Shown here one piece after another: positions 34,866 through 44,571 of a DNA stretch of 64,000 bases (its first letter is position 1; the number at the start of each line of letters is the position of its first letter). Origin of the DNA: an uncultured Ilumatobacter sp. (GTDB lineage Bacteria > Actinomycetota > Acidimicrobiia > Acidimicrobiales > Ilumatobacteraceae). The stretch is from the NCBI GenBank assembly GCA_938091165.1, contig CALKNK010000002.1, forward strand, positions 100,774-164,773, read 5' to 3'. The notes beneath the pieces are model-generated. The model ran no database searches, was not told the origin of the DNA, and was given only the letters and a program-made list of their open reading frames with translations. A program made the translations under genes and the position numbers.

Positions 34866-34980
34866 GACGTCGCTGACTGACGGGCGTAGCTGGGAAGACC
34901 AGCACGAAGGCCGAGTAAAAAGTTGTTGAATATGGCAGCACTGCTGTGACTCGTTGAGTCGACCATGCCACAGTGTTTTG

Positions 34981-35517
34981 ATGCGTCGAGTTTTTGCTTT
35001 GCTGACGGTCTCTCTTCTAGGCCTGACCGCGTGCGGCGGGGGCAGCGACGATGCCACTAACGCAGCACCTTCGAGCGAAGCACCGACCGAGACCGAACCG
35101 CCCGCTGAAACTGCCGCACCGGTGGAAACAGAACCGGCGGCCGACACGACAGTGGCCCCTCCGAGCGCGCCCGACGGCGCGGTCTCGGTTGGGCTAGTCG
35201 AGTGGGCCATTGAGACCGATCTCGAGGTCACTGCCGGCGCCGTTACCTTCGACGTATCAAACAACGGCGACTTCCCACACCACTTCGCGATCGCACGCGG
35301 CAACAGCTACGAAGAGCTCCCCCAAAGTGGCGGCGGCGCCATCGACGAGGTCGCGCTCGGCGATGACTTCATCGGTCGAACGGTGAACCTGCGAAGCGGA
35401 CAAAGTGAAATTATCGAGTTTGATCTCGATCCGGGTAACTACGTTTTCTTCTGCAATATTGCCGGCTCAGTTAGCCATGCCGCGCAGGGCCAAGTGCTAG
35501 CGGTCACTGTCGGCTAA
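34981..35517 (+). CDS. Cupredoxin-domain lipoprotein
   Basis: 178 aa from ATG 34981 (an earlier start is in frame). Signal peptide MRRVFALLTVSLLGLTAC ends in the lipobox LTAC, so it is lipid-anchored. A Thr/Glu/Pro/Ala-rich linker of about 40 residues precedes a plastocyanin-like domain. Copper ligands are visible as His in FPHHFAI, Cys in VFFCNIAG and His in SVSHAAQG. Likely an extracellular electron carrier or copper protein. No redox partner is adjacent. Confidence 0.8.
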   Translation: MRRVFALLTVSLLGLTACGGGSDDATNAAPSSEAPTETEPPAETAAPVETEPAADTTVAPPSAPDGAVSVGLVEWAIETDLEVTAGAVTFDVSNNGDFPHHFAIARGNSYEELPQSGGGAIDEVALGDDFIGRTVNLRSGQSEIIEFDLDPGNYVFFCNIAGSVSHAAQGQVLAVTVG

Positions 35518-35559
35518 CCGCCGTCGTCGTTACAGATCAGACTCCAGCCAGATTTCCAA

Positions 35560-36816
35560 CTATCCCTTGGCGCGATGCGTGATTCCGAAGAGTTTGCCAG
35601 CAACTTTGCGGATCTGAATCTCGTCGGATCCCTCAGTGATTCGATAGCGACGGTGGTGCCGGTAGATGTGTTCGAATGGCATCGCTCTGTTGTATCCCAT
35701 GCCTCCGCAGGTCTGCATAGCTTGATCGGCTGCATCACAGGCAAACCGATTGGCGCGGTAGTTACACATGGCAACCTTGTCGGTAATTTCCATATGATTC
35801 ACTCCGCTGTCGAGCTGCCACGCCGTCTTCCAGATCAACGCCCGCAGCATCTCAGCTTCAGTCGCAAGTTCTGCGAGCGGAAACTGGATGGCTTGGTTGG
35901 TCGACAGCATCTTGCCGAACACGGTTCTTTGGTTTGCGTAGGAAACCGCCGTGTCGATGCAGTGCAGCCCGGCGCCAAGCGATGAGGCGGCTTGGCGAAT
36001 CCGGTTCTCATGCACGAACAGTTGAGCGGTCATCAGCCCGATGCCCTCGTCGCCGAGGATTGTGTCGTTGTGGACCCGCACTTCGTTGAGTTTGACGTGC
36101 GCATGGTCAGTCGGCATGTTGAACGTCCACATAAACTCCTCAATCTCAAAGCCGGGCGAATCGGTGGGCACAATGAAGCAGGTGATACCGAGGCCATCGC
36201 CAGGGCTACCTGACGTGCGGGCAAAGATGTAGTCGTGCGTAGCGTGATGGAGCCCAGTGTTCCAGTACTTCTCGCCAGTGATGACCCACTCATCGCCGTC
36301 GCGGGTTGCTGTGGTCTCCATCCACGTGGCGTCTGAACCGTGAAGCGGCTCAGTCAACCCGAATCCGATACGGGCGGTGCCCTCAAGCATTTTCGGAATC
36401 CACTCGGCCTGTTGAGCCGGTGATCCGTATTTCTCCATCATCAAGACGGTCACAAGATTTCCGACGATCGAGCTCTCATTTTGAAGATCATTGTGCAGCC
36501 CGAGGCCTTTGCGCGCCAGGTGTTCACGAATGATCGCCATCTCGAGGGATCCAGCGTCCTTGCCCCCGAAGCGCTCAGGTAACTGGTGCCGGTAATGGCC
36601 GGCTTGGTCCGCTGCTGCTCGCATCCATCGCAGGAGGCGTTCCCACTCAGCGTTGGGGAGGCCGTCACGATCCCAGTCGGTGCGACTGTCTTCGCGTCGA
36701 TGATCGAAGAACCGGATGTTGTCATCTTTATCTTCCATCGGCTTGATCACGTCGGTGATGAACTGGTCGAGCTCACCAAGGAACTGCTGCGTGGAGGCCG
36801 GAATGTCGAAGTCCAT
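35560..36816 (-). CDS. Acyl-CoA dehydrogenase (ACAD10/11-C-like)
   Basis: 418-aa FAD enzyme from ATG 36816. FGLTEPLHGSDATWMETTATRDGDEWVITGEKYWNTG is the flavin/substrate segment, and MQTCGGMGYNRAMPFEHIYRHHRRYRITEGSDEIQIRKVAG is the C-terminal domain. It is closest in style to the long, divergent acyl-CoA dehydrogenases of actinobacteria. Substrate chain unknown. Converges with the cupredoxin gene. Confidence 0.92.
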   Translation of the reverse strand: MDFDIPASTQQFLGELDQFITDVIKPMEDKDDNIRFFDHRREDSRTDWDRDGLPNAEWERLLRWMRAAADQAGHYRHQLPERFGGKDAGSLEMAIIREHLARKGLGLHNDLQNESSIVGNLVTVLMMEKYGSPAQQAEWIPKMLEGTARIGFGLTEPLHGSDATWMETTATRDGDEWVITGEKYWNTGLHHATHDYIFARTSGSPGDGLGITCFIVPTDSPGFEIEEFMWTFNMPTDHAHVKLNEVRVHNDTILGDEGIGLMTAQLFVHENRIRQAASSLGAGLHCIDTAVSYANQRTVFGKMLSTNQAIQFPLAELATEAEMLRALIWKTAWQLDSGVNHMEITDKVAMCNYRANRFACDAADQAMQTCGGMGYNRAMPFEHIYRHHRRYRITEGSDEIQIRKVAGKLFGITHRAKG

Positions 36817-36922
36817 CGCCCGAACGTATCTGTCAACCCACACCCTGCTTCCACTGAGCCGGCACCCGCCCAGCCCTCATGACGTTCACCCCGTGGCACG
36901 GGTCAAAGTCATTGCGACCGGG

Positions 36923-38776
36923 TCAGGCGATGGCGCATACCACAGCGCGGGCGACGTCGCAGATGCATCCGGCACCGCCATACTCGTCATGCATGTCGGA
37001 GCCTGCGATGAGTTGCAGCGCACCGGGGCCACGTGACGCAGCAGCAGCAACTCGCTTTCGGACAACGTCAGGGACGGCGAACCACTCCCCACGGAACACG
37101 GTACCGAGCACCTCGATCTCGTCAAGTCGGATCGGTGCAGCATCGAGAGGATTTTGGTCGACGACTGTAAAGTTAGCGATTTTTCCGACCTCGATTGAAC
37201 CCAGTTCGTCCTCTTTACGCCACGAGTGCGCAGCATCAATCGTGACAGCTCGCAGCGCTTGCTCAATGCTCAGCCGCTGCTCGGGCGCTGCGACGCGGCC
37301 AGACTGCGTAATGCGGTTTACCGCGCACGACACCATGCCGATCGGATCGCTGCGACCCATCGGCAGATCAGAGTGGAAAGAGAGTGGTACACCGCGCTTG
37401 ACCACCGACCGATTGCGCGTCAGAAGGTCGGCACGTTGTGGACCGAGGCCGACCTCGCCGAATTTGTCAGCAAATCCGACTGGGTAGTACGGGTTCGAAC
37501 TCACAATGCATCCGAGCGCAGCGATCCGATCGACTTGTTCTTCAGTCGAGTTGGCGAAGTGCACGATGACCGTCCGGTGGTCGTTGCGCGGCGTTTCGGC
37601 CAACCGCCGTTCGACCATGTCGAGCACCATGTCGAGGCCAAGGTCGCCATTGACATGGACGTGGATCTGAAATCCGGCGTCCCAGTACAGCTTCGATCGT
37701 TCCTCGAACATGTCAGGCGGCATGATCCACTCGCCATGGTGATCGGGATCCGGATTGCCATCGCGGTCAAGGTAGGGATCACGCATCTGCATCAGCTGGC
37801 TGATGATTGCGCCGTCGGCGAACAGCTTGACTTGCCTCGGAAAGAACGCGATCCGGTCAGTGCGGTCGGAGCAGTCGGGGGCCATGGCGTACTCCCGTGC
37901 GGCACGAGCGAGCGTTGATTCGTGGTCCATCCGCTGTTCGGCTGGGCCGCGGCCGTCGGTAAGGAAGTAGCTGAAGAACGGTGTGTCGTCAGCACCAAGA
38001 ATCTCCTGGTAAAGCTCCCACGCTCCGGGCACGAGAATGGCGCCGGGCTCGTTAAACGCAGTCACTCCGTTCTGATGGAGGTAGCGGACCATCTGATGCA
38101 GGCCGTGGGTCAACCGTTCGGGGCTGAACAGAATCGGGGTGAGCTGTCGGAACAACAGGTTAAAGAAGCCTCGCTCCCAGAAATGCCCCGACTCGACATT
38201 CGCCGTCGCGAGGATCGCAGGGTCAATACCGTTGCTCCAGCCCCCGTCCAGGATGCCGAGCGCCTTTAGGCCAGCGGTGTTGAGGTAGAACTCATGACAT
38301 GAGCGTTGCCACACACCGATGGGACGGATGGTGCTCACCGAGTCGAGGACCTGCCGACTGAGTTCGCCGTGCCAGAGTTGGTGATAGCCCCATGTGAATA
38401 GCCAGTCGTCGTCGCCTGCGCTCTCGGCCTGTGTGCGTCGGTCGGCGCTGCGCAACGCGGCGACGTACTCGTCGTGGGTGTTTGCCGCCGGATAGGTGCG
38501 ATCGGGCAGCACCCAGTCTTCGGTTGCGATCACTTCCGTTGCCAACGTCGTCGCTCCAAGGATCGGATGAAGGTGCTGGTCGATCAGCCCCGGCAGGATC
38601 ACTCGGTCGGCAAACATGTCGTCGATCACGTGCGGAAGATCGCCGATTGCAGCCTGAACATGGGCATAGCTCCCCACCGCAACGATGCGGCCATTTTCGA
38701 TGGCTACAGCCTCGGCGCTCGGTTGTGTCGAGGCCATCGTGACAATGGTGCGAGCGGTGAAAACGGTGATGGTCAC
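36923..38776 (-). CDS. Amidohydrolase family 3 (YtcJ-like) metal hydrolase
   Basis: 617 aa. The metal-binding motif is in ILPGLIDQHLHPI, a later His is in IHVHVNGDLGLDMVLDMV and in VIVHFANSTEEQVDRIAALG, and the catalytic Asp is in SFHSDLPMGRSDP; the C-terminal composite barrel closes with ELGSIEVGKIANFTVVDQNPLD. No signal peptide. YtcJ-type proteins hydrolyse C-N bonds of uncertain substrates. Start GTG 38776. Confidence 0.88.
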   Translation of the reverse strand: MTITVFTARTIVTMASTQPSAEAVAIENGRIVAVGSYAHVQAAIGDLPHVIDDMFADRVILPGLIDQHLHPILGATTLATEVIATEDWVLPDRTYPAANTHDEYVAALRSADRRTQAESAGDDDWLFTWGYHQLWHGELSRQVLDSVSTIRPIGVWQRSCHEFYLNTAGLKALGILDGGWSNGIDPAILATANVESGHFWERGFFNLLFRQLTPILFSPERLTHGLHQMVRYLHQNGVTAFNEPGAILVPGAWELYQEILGADDTPFFSYFLTDGRGPAEQRMDHESTLARAAREYAMAPDCSDRTDRIAFFPRQVKLFADGAIISQLMQMRDPYLDRDGNPDPDHHGEWIMPPDMFEERSKLYWDAGFQIHVHVNGDLGLDMVLDMVERRLAETPRNDHRTVIVHFANSTEEQVDRIAALGCIVSSNPYYPVGFADKFGEVGLGPQRADLLTRNRSVVKRGVPLSFHSDLPMGRSDPIGMVSCAVNRITQSGRVAAPEQRLSIEQALRAVTIDAAHSWRKEDELGSIEVGKIANFTVVDQNPLDAAPIRLDEIEVLGTVFRGEWFAVPDVVRKRVAAAASRGPGALQLIAGSDMHDEYGGAGCICDVARAVVCAIA

Positions 38777-39065
38777 TGGTCAAGCCTCGCGGATCGAGGG
38801 CCCAGATCATTAGACGTGGCTGTCGGACCTCAAGCCACGGTTGGCAAGCACAGAGTTCCCGAAGTTTGTTGGACCTACCTCGACGGCGGTCGCGATGACG
38901 TCGTTCCCCTGGTTGAGGTATCGAGCAGATCCAGTAACTCGTTGTCAGTCAAGCGATCTCGGGCCTGCGCATCGCAGTAAACATCTTCGTCTTGCCGACT
39001 TCAACGAAGGCAAGCAGAAGTTGCGCAACAGCCGCATGCCTTCGCCGCGCTGAGGTCGCCCGGGG
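38777..39065. other. Intergenic region with minus-strand coding-like fragments
   Basis: No intact gene. On the minus strand two fragments in different frames look like protein: DRLTDNELLDLLD followed, one base out of frame, by LNQGNDVIATAVEVGPTNFG...NRGL, and upstream AQLLLAFVEVGKTKMFTAMRR. They may be a frameshifted small gene or eroded remnant. Confidence 0.3.
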
Positions 39066-40961
39066 TCATTCGTCGTAGAAGTCGACGTACTCGCCGCCGC
39101 CGTCTTCGAGCACCAGCGTTGCATCGATTGTTCCGTTGGTCTCGAAATCGAAGTCAAGGAACATTGGGCTCCCGTCGCCCTCCCACTCAAAGAAGTTGAC
39201 GAACATCGTGTCGTCGGGAAGCAGTTCGATGTCTTCGGTGCTGAAGACGTACTCACCCTGATCGTCGATCCGGACAACCAGGAGGTCGTATAAGCCGAAC
39301 TCGGTCTGCCCTGTCGTGTTCAGGACGAAGTCACCGCTCGGGAAGTCAAGCGCTACGTTGAACGAACCGCCCGGCTCAATGTCGGATCCCCGGACGATGA
39401 ACTCGTAGTCGGCGTCATCGGTCGCCAGCCCGAACCAAATGTCAGGTGAGTCGCTGTAGTCGCTCTCGTAGTTCAGAGCGAGGTACTCGTCGTTTTCGAC
39501 GTCGACGTAAATCGTGTCCTGCTGTCCGGGATCAAGCACCAGATCGGCGACGACCATGTTGAATCCCGCCCCGATCATGGTGACCTCGGAGACCCCCGTC
39601 TCGGTCAACTGCGAACCGTCGATGGTGACGGTGAACTGGCGCACATCGCTTGGAAGCACATACACCGGCTCCTGCTCAATCCCCCAGACATCAACGCCAA
39701 ATCGCAGGTTTGTGGATGTGGCGCCCTTGACCTCGTTAATGAAGCTACCGTCCTCAAGCCAACCGATCCGACGGCCGTCGAGCGCCGTGATCAGCAGGTT
39801 CGCGTCACCATCGAGCCACACCTCGACCGAGTCAGTGTCGCGCCCGACCACCGGGGCGTAGCCGACAGGGCCGTCGCCCTCTTCGAATGGGCCTTCCTGG
39901 ACACCGAGCCGCGGGGTGATGGCGACGATCTCGAGTGTCTTGGTCGAGGCATCCCCTTCGTACAAGCTCGATGGCTCGTCGGGGTTGATCGACGCTTGGT
40001 ACTGCCACGAGTCGGAGTTTCGGTCAACGGTGAGCACCCGCGTCTCGCTCGGGAAGTTGTTGTCGTAGACCAAGACGTCAACGATTCCGTCACCGCGATC
40101 TTCGACGGCGAACGGCGTGATCGCGTGACCGCCCGAGAAGTCCGGTTGGTAGATGCCCATCGCCCAGAACTCCTCGGCGTTGGTGCCCAGACCGAAAGTT
40201 TCGATGAGCGTGTCGACGATCTCACTCGGCGACTGGTTCACCTTCACGACGCCACCGGGGTACGTTGACTGCGTCGCGAACCAGTATGCGATCTCACGCT
40301 GGAGCGCATCGTTGCCCGGAAACTCCAGATCGCCCGTCACATCGGCGCCAAAAGCACTCGGCGACGATTCCCCGTAGTAGAACAGCGAACTGAGCACGGC
40401 CATGCCTTCGCAATGGCCGCCCGCCATTGCCTTGTTCATTTGCTCCATCCACTGGCGAGCGGGAGGCGACAGCGTGCACCCGTCCGCCAGGTTCGCGCAA
40501 ACCTCATCGCCGTACATCCGCTGCATCTCCACAGTGGTCAAATTGACAGTGCCCGGCTCGCCGCCATAGTTCTCGAATCCGAAGGCATCAACGGACGGAT
40601 CGAAGCCGCTCGAGACGACCTTAGGCCCGGGTTCGACAGCAGGCTCGACGTCTCCGTCGTCATCGGCCAGCTCGGGCGATTCAGTCCCCTGCTCCTCAGT
40701 GGGGTCGCACTCGGGAAGGATGAAACCCTCGCCGTCGAAGCATTCATCAGGGAGGAGGCCATTGTCGTCGCACTGCTCGAATTCCTCCTGGCTATCGAAG
40801 CATTCCAGTGGAATCGGGGGCAGTTCACCCTCGTCGTCGAGGTTCTTGATGTCTTCAACAACGCGTTCATCGACGCCGACTTCGGCATCGTTGCTTCCGC
40901 CGCATGCGGCCACGACGGCGACGAGAACCAGGGCCAACAGTATCTTGATCTTTGGGGCCAT
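39066..40961 (-). CDS. Large lipoprotein with a papain-like region
   Basis: 631 aa from ATG 40961. Signal MAPKIKILLALVLVAVVAAC ends in a lipobox cysteine. An acidic, cysteine-containing linker follows (repeated PxxCFD-type segments near residues 40-80). Residues about 170-300 hold GGHCEGMAVLSSLFYYG, GGHAITPFAVE and VLVYDNNFPSE, the order Cys-His-Asn/Asp expected of a papain-like cysteine protease or transglutaminase-like fold. The remainder is beta-rich, acidic and Gly/Asp-rich. No named family recognised. Confidence 0.72.
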   Translation of the reverse strand: MAPKIKILLALVLVAVVAACGGSNDAEVGVDERVVEDIKNLDDEGELPPIPLECFDSQEEFEQCDDNGLLPDECFDGEGFILPECDPTEEQGTESPELADDDGDVEPAVEPGPKVVSSGFDPSVDAFGFENYGGEPGTVNLTTVEMQRMYGDEVCANLADGCTLSPPARQWMEQMNKAMAGGHCEGMAVLSSLFYYGESSPSAFGADVTGDLEFPGNDALQREIAYWFATQSTYPGGVVKVNQSPSEIVDTLIETFGLGTNAEEFWAMGIYQPDFSGGHAITPFAVEDRGDGIVDVLVYDNNFPSETRVLTVDRNSDSWQYQASINPDEPSSLYEGDASTKTLEIVAITPRLGVQEGPFEEGDGPVGYAPVVGRDTDSVEVWLDGDANLLITALDGRRIGWLEDGSFINEVKGATSTNLRFGVDVWGIEQEPVYVLPSDVRQFTVTIDGSQLTETGVSEVTMIGAGFNMVVADLVLDPGQQDTIYVDVENDEYLALNYESDYSDSPDIWFGLATDDADYEFIVRGSDIEPGGSFNVALDFPSGDFVLNTTGQTEFGLYDLLVVRIDDQGEYVFSTEDIELLPDDTMFVNFFEWEGDGSPMFLDFDFETNGTIDATLVLEDGGGEYVDFYDE

Positions 40962-41109
40962 CACAGTGCTCCTCACGGTCGAAGCAACACTAGAGCATCG
41001 ATCCATCCGGTTCTTTGCCTGAGAAGGGATCGCCCCCACGCGCCCACTTCACACGACCAAGTTCGCAAGAGGTGACGCCATCGTCGGGCATCCCGTCCAT
41101 TGTCAACAT

Positions 41110-41205
41110 TTAATTGGGGACGAATCCCATCAGCTGCTCAATCGTCTCGAACCCGGCTTCACGTGTGGACAGCTCGTTGCGTTGAAGCAACTCGATACAC
41201 GCCAT
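41110..41205 (-). CDS. Possible 31-aa protein coupled to the upstream hydrolase
   Basis: ATG 41205 overlaps the hydrolase stop as TGATG and opens MACIELLQRNELSTREAGFE, ending at TAA 41110. Overlap of this kind usually means translational coupling. The frame is short and no family is recognised; it could be a decayed end of a longer hydrolase. Confidence 0.4.
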   Translation of the reverse strand: MACIELLQRNELSTREAGFETIEQLMGFVPN

Positions 41206-42008
41206 CAGGCAGCCCTTCCCGGCAGCCGCGTCGGGTCAAGATCGTCTGCCGGCGGATAGAGGCCACGCAGCAGAAACGGAGCCCTGAAGGACCGCCAAGA
41301 CCCTGCAGGCTGCGCGAGCCGGTCTGCGATCGCGTAAATCACTGAGATGTTAAATCCGAGCCCGATGTGGCTCCCAACGACCCGGATGTTCTCGGTGGTC
41401 GCAGTCTTACGAACCAGCGATGATTGCCAATTCACAACTCCATCGGTCCTTGAGTAGACCGACGTTGCAGGGACCTCAAGATGGGGACGAAATGCCGCTC
41501 GAACATCGCGCGTGAACGCCGGCGAGTGCAGCGGACGAAGCCTATTCCAGATTAGCTCAGCACCCGACGAGTCGTCCTCCACCATTTGGATCGGCGATCC
41601 CAACGTAATCGCTTGGCGAACGGCATGCGGCGCAGCGCGAGCCATCTCTCGAGCGTAAATACCGCCGAGGCTCCAGCCGATGAGTGTGACCGGAGCACCC
41701 GCTTGGCGGTGGACTCGCTCAAGCAAGTCGCCAAGGCCACCAAGGATCTCCTGGGTCGGGCCCAAGTTCTGACCGAGGCGCCATCCGTGGGAGTGATAGC
41801 CGAGATCCCGTAACAAACGGCGCAGAGGTCGCGTCGACCCATCGCCGGCGGTGAATCCTGGAAAAACGATTACGTGATGACCATCACCTTTGGGCAACCG
41901 GCGCAGCAGAGGAAGCGACGCCGCCATTAAGGCGCGTTCATTGACGGCTCGAACTTCTAGTACGGACATCCACGGTGGCGGCGCGGCTATTGCAGTCTTT
42001 TCACTCAT
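41205..42008 (-). CDS. Alpha/beta hydrolase
   Basis: 267 aa. VIVFPGFTAGDGSTRPLRRLLRDLGY carries the oxyanion region, GWSLGGIYARE is the nucleophile elbow, SRTDGVVNW holds the probable acid and VVGSHIGLGFN the catalytic His. Related to lipase/esterase-type proteins of actinobacteria. No signal peptide is visible. Its start is 62 nt from that of the divergent sulfatase. Confidence 0.85.
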   Translation of the reverse strand: MSEKTAIAAPPPWMSVLEVRAVNERALMAASLPLLRRLPKGDGHHVIVFPGFTAGDGSTRPLRRLLRDLGYHSHGWRLGQNLGPTQEILGGLGDLLERVHRQAGAPVTLIGWSLGGIYAREMARAAPHAVRQAITLGSPIQMVEDDSSGAELIWNRLRPLHSPAFTRDVRAAFRPHLEVPATSVYSRTDGVVNWQSSLVRKTATTENIRVVGSHIGLGFNISVIYAIADRLAQPAGSWRSFRAPFLLRGLYPPADDLDPTRLPGRAA

Positions 42009-42070
42009 GTCCCCCCATTGCGATCCGTTGGACCATGGCGTGTGACCGTAGTAGCTGTCACGCTAGGGCA

Positions 42071-44395
42071 ATGTGTTCTACACCAAGCCGTCCGACGGAT
42101 CACCTTCCACCCGATCCGGTTTTGTTTGGTGGCGTGGTCGCCGACACTTACGCGGAATCAGTACCAGATTGGCCACCACCGACCCGGCCGCCGACAGGTG
42201 CACCAAACATCGTGTTGATCATGGTCGATGATCTCGGCTTCGGTCAGCTGTCGAGTTTCGGCGGTCCAATCGAGGCCCCGCACCTTTCCGAACTCGCGGC
42301 CAACGGGCTGCGGTACAACAACTTCCACACCACTGCGTTGTGCTCGCCGAGCCGCGCAGCACTGCTGACGGGTCGCAACCATCACTCGGTTGGCTTTGCA
42401 ACGATAGCTGAGATGGCCAGCGGCTTCCCCGGCGCCAACTCATTCCTACCGAAATCTGCGGCGTCGATCGCCGAAGTGCTACGTCAAGCGGGCTACTCCA
42501 CCTACTGCGCCGGCAAATGGCACCTCACCCCAACGAGTGAACAGACCGCTGCTGGCCCGTTCGATCGTTGGCCGCTCGGACTCGGTTTTGAGCGGTTCTA
42601 TGGATTTCTTCCTGGCGAAGTTGACCAGTGGCACCCAATGATGACCGTCGACAACCATCGGATCGAGACGCCGACACTAGGCCGTCGAAACCGGGACGGG
42701 TCAACGAACGATTACCACGTCAGCGAAGACATCGTCGACGCCTCCATCAAGATGCTGCGCGACCAACAGCAGGTCGCCTCTGGGCGCCCGTTCTTTTTGT
42801 ATCTCCCCTTCGGCGCACCCCACTGTCCATTCCACGCGCCACCCGAATACATCACCCGCTACGCCGGACGATTCGACGACGGCTGGGACGTACACCGCCA
42901 GGCCACATACGAGCGTCAGCTTGAGATGGGCATCATCCCAGACGGTACCGACCTCCCACCGCGCAACCGTGTGGTCCCGGCATGGGATTCCCTCGACCCT
43001 CAGGCGCAACGGCTCTATGCACGCCTCCAGGAAACTTTCTGCGGATTTGTTGATCACACCGACGCGCAGATCGGGCGGTTGATGGATGCACTGCGCGAAC
43101 TCGACGTGTTCGAAAACACTGCGGTGATCTTTCTCAGCGACAACGGCGCGTCGTCAGAGGGCGGCCAGCACGGCACAACGAACACCGAGCGGTTCCGAAA
43201 CCTCATGTTCATGGACGTCGACGAGATGGTCGACGACATCGACCACATGGGAAGCCGCCACACCGACCCGCACTATCCGATTGGTTGGAGCCAAGCAGGC
43301 AATGCCCCTTTTCAACGGTGGAAGCGAGATACCCATCGCGGCGGCAACACCGACCCATTGATCATTCACTGGCCCTCTCAAATCGATCCGAAAGATCGGG
43401 GGGCGATTCGTAATCAGTACCACCACATCACCGACCTTTTCCCGACACTGCTCGATCTGGCCGGGCTTCCTGTCCCGCGGCGAGTCAACGGTGTCGATCA
43501 GCAGCCGCTCGAAGGAGACAGCTTGGCGGCAACCATTACGAACGGCGACGCTCCGAACGTTAAGGCCACGCAGTACTACGAGATGCTGGGAAGCCGTGCG
43601 ATCTGGCACGAGGGTTGGACGGCAGTGACCTGGCACAAGCCCGGAACGGACTGGGCCGATGACCCGTGGGAGCTTTATCACCAGGATGCGGACTACAGCC
43701 AGGCTCATGACCTTGCCGACGAGCATCCCGAAAAGCTCGCTGAGTTGATCGATTTGTGGTGGGAAGAGGCCCGCAAGCACAACGTGCTGCCACTTGACGA
43801 CCGCGGCCGCGAGCGCTTTATCGATCCCACTCGACCGACAGCGAGCGAGGACCGTGAGGTGTACCGCTACTACCGCGGGACCACCCCAATCCCGAATCCG
43901 TCACTCCCTGTCATTCTCAACACACCGCACAAGATCACGGCGCGCCTCACCGTGCAGTCGAGCGATGAAGGGGTACTCGTTTCACAGGGGGGCGAACTCG
44001 CTGGCTGGGTGCTGTTCGTGCAAGATCGCCGGGCGCACTATGTCCACAACGTGCTGAAAATCGAGATGACCGAAGTGGTCAGTGCCGAGCCCCTTCCGAC
44101 CGGGCGCGAGATCGAACTTGCTGTCATCTACGAGCCGATCGAGCAGGGGTGGGGCCGTGCGACGATGACCCTGGACGGTGTGAAGGTCGGCGTGAACGAG
44201 CGGATGCGGATCACCCCGATGGGGTACTCGATGGTGCAGGAAGGATTCGCCGTTGGCAAGAGCTGGGGCACCCCAGTGGCTTTTGACCGCTATCAGGGGA
44301 CTTATGAGTTCACAGGCGACCTGCGCGTGGTGGAGATGAGCACCGACCCGTTGCGCCAGGTCTGGACCCCGCGATCTGAGTGGAAGATGTCGTAG
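42071..44395 (+). CDS. Arylsulfatase (type I, formylglycine)
   Basis: 774 aa from ATG 42071. IVLIMVDDLGFG supplies the metal-binding aspartates, LCSPSRAALLTGR is the CxPSR motif whose Cys is converted to formylglycine, and FLSDNGASSEGGQ carries further metal ligands. The C-terminal 220 residues form an extra beta domain as in PAS-type alkyl/aryl sulfatases. No export signal. It needs an FGly-generating enzyme, which is not in this window. Converges with the WS/DGAT gene. Confidence 0.93.
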   Translation: MCSTPSRPTDHLPPDPVLFGGVVADTYAESVPDWPPPTRPPTGAPNIVLIMVDDLGFGQLSSFGGPIEAPHLSELAANGLRYNNFHTTALCSPSRAALLTGRNHHSVGFATIAEMASGFPGANSFLPKSAASIAEVLRQAGYSTYCAGKWHLTPTSEQTAAGPFDRWPLGLGFERFYGFLPGEVDQWHPMMTVDNHRIETPTLGRRNRDGSTNDYHVSEDIVDASIKMLRDQQQVASGRPFFLYLPFGAPHCPFHAPPEYITRYAGRFDDGWDVHRQATYERQLEMGIIPDGTDLPPRNRVVPAWDSLDPQAQRLYARLQETFCGFVDHTDAQIGRLMDALRELDVFENTAVIFLSDNGASSEGGQHGTTNTERFRNLMFMDVDEMVDDIDHMGSRHTDPHYPIGWSQAGNAPFQRWKRDTHRGGNTDPLIIHWPSQIDPKDRGAIRNQYHHITDLFPTLLDLAGLPVPRRVNGVDQQPLEGDSLAATITNGDAPNVKATQYYEMLGSRAIWHEGWTAVTWHKPGTDWADDPWELYHQDADYSQAHDLADEHPEKLAELIDLWWEEARKHNVLPLDDRGRERFIDPTRPTASEDREVYRYYRGTTPIPNPSLPVILNTPHKITARLTVQSSDEGVLVSQGGELAGWVLFVQDRRAHYVHNVLKIEMTEVVSAEPLPTGREIELAVIYEPIEQGWGRATMTLDGVKVGVNERMRITPMGYSMVQEGFAVGKSWGTPVAFDRYQGTYEFTGDLRVVEMSTDPLRQVWTPRSEWKMS

Positions 44396-44571
44396 CAGTC
44401 AGCCCACGACGACTAGGACGCCCCGTGCTGCGAGTTACGGCGGGGAGAAACTTTGAGGTAGACCGCGCTAAAACGCCGGTGGAACTTGTGGCGGTGGAGC
44501 TGTCGAATATTTCAACCGATGCCGGCCGCCGCGACCGCAACCCAGGCCCAAGTGCAGCCAAGCTAGAACAT

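Noticed and set aside
34285..34929. 214-codon plus-strand frame in the degenerate region
   Set aside because: Ser/Arg/Cys-rich shadow opposite the Lrp-type pseudogene; no motif.
34701..35303. 200-codon minus-strand frame
   Set aside because: Its first two thirds are antisense to the cupredoxin gene; only the C-terminal piece is a true remnant, annotated as pseudogene.
44396..44571. Possible gene between sulfatase and WS/DGAT
   Set aside because: Frames are short and low-complexity; with the frameshift repaired, the WS/DGAT tail ends at 44572 and leaves a normal convergent gap.
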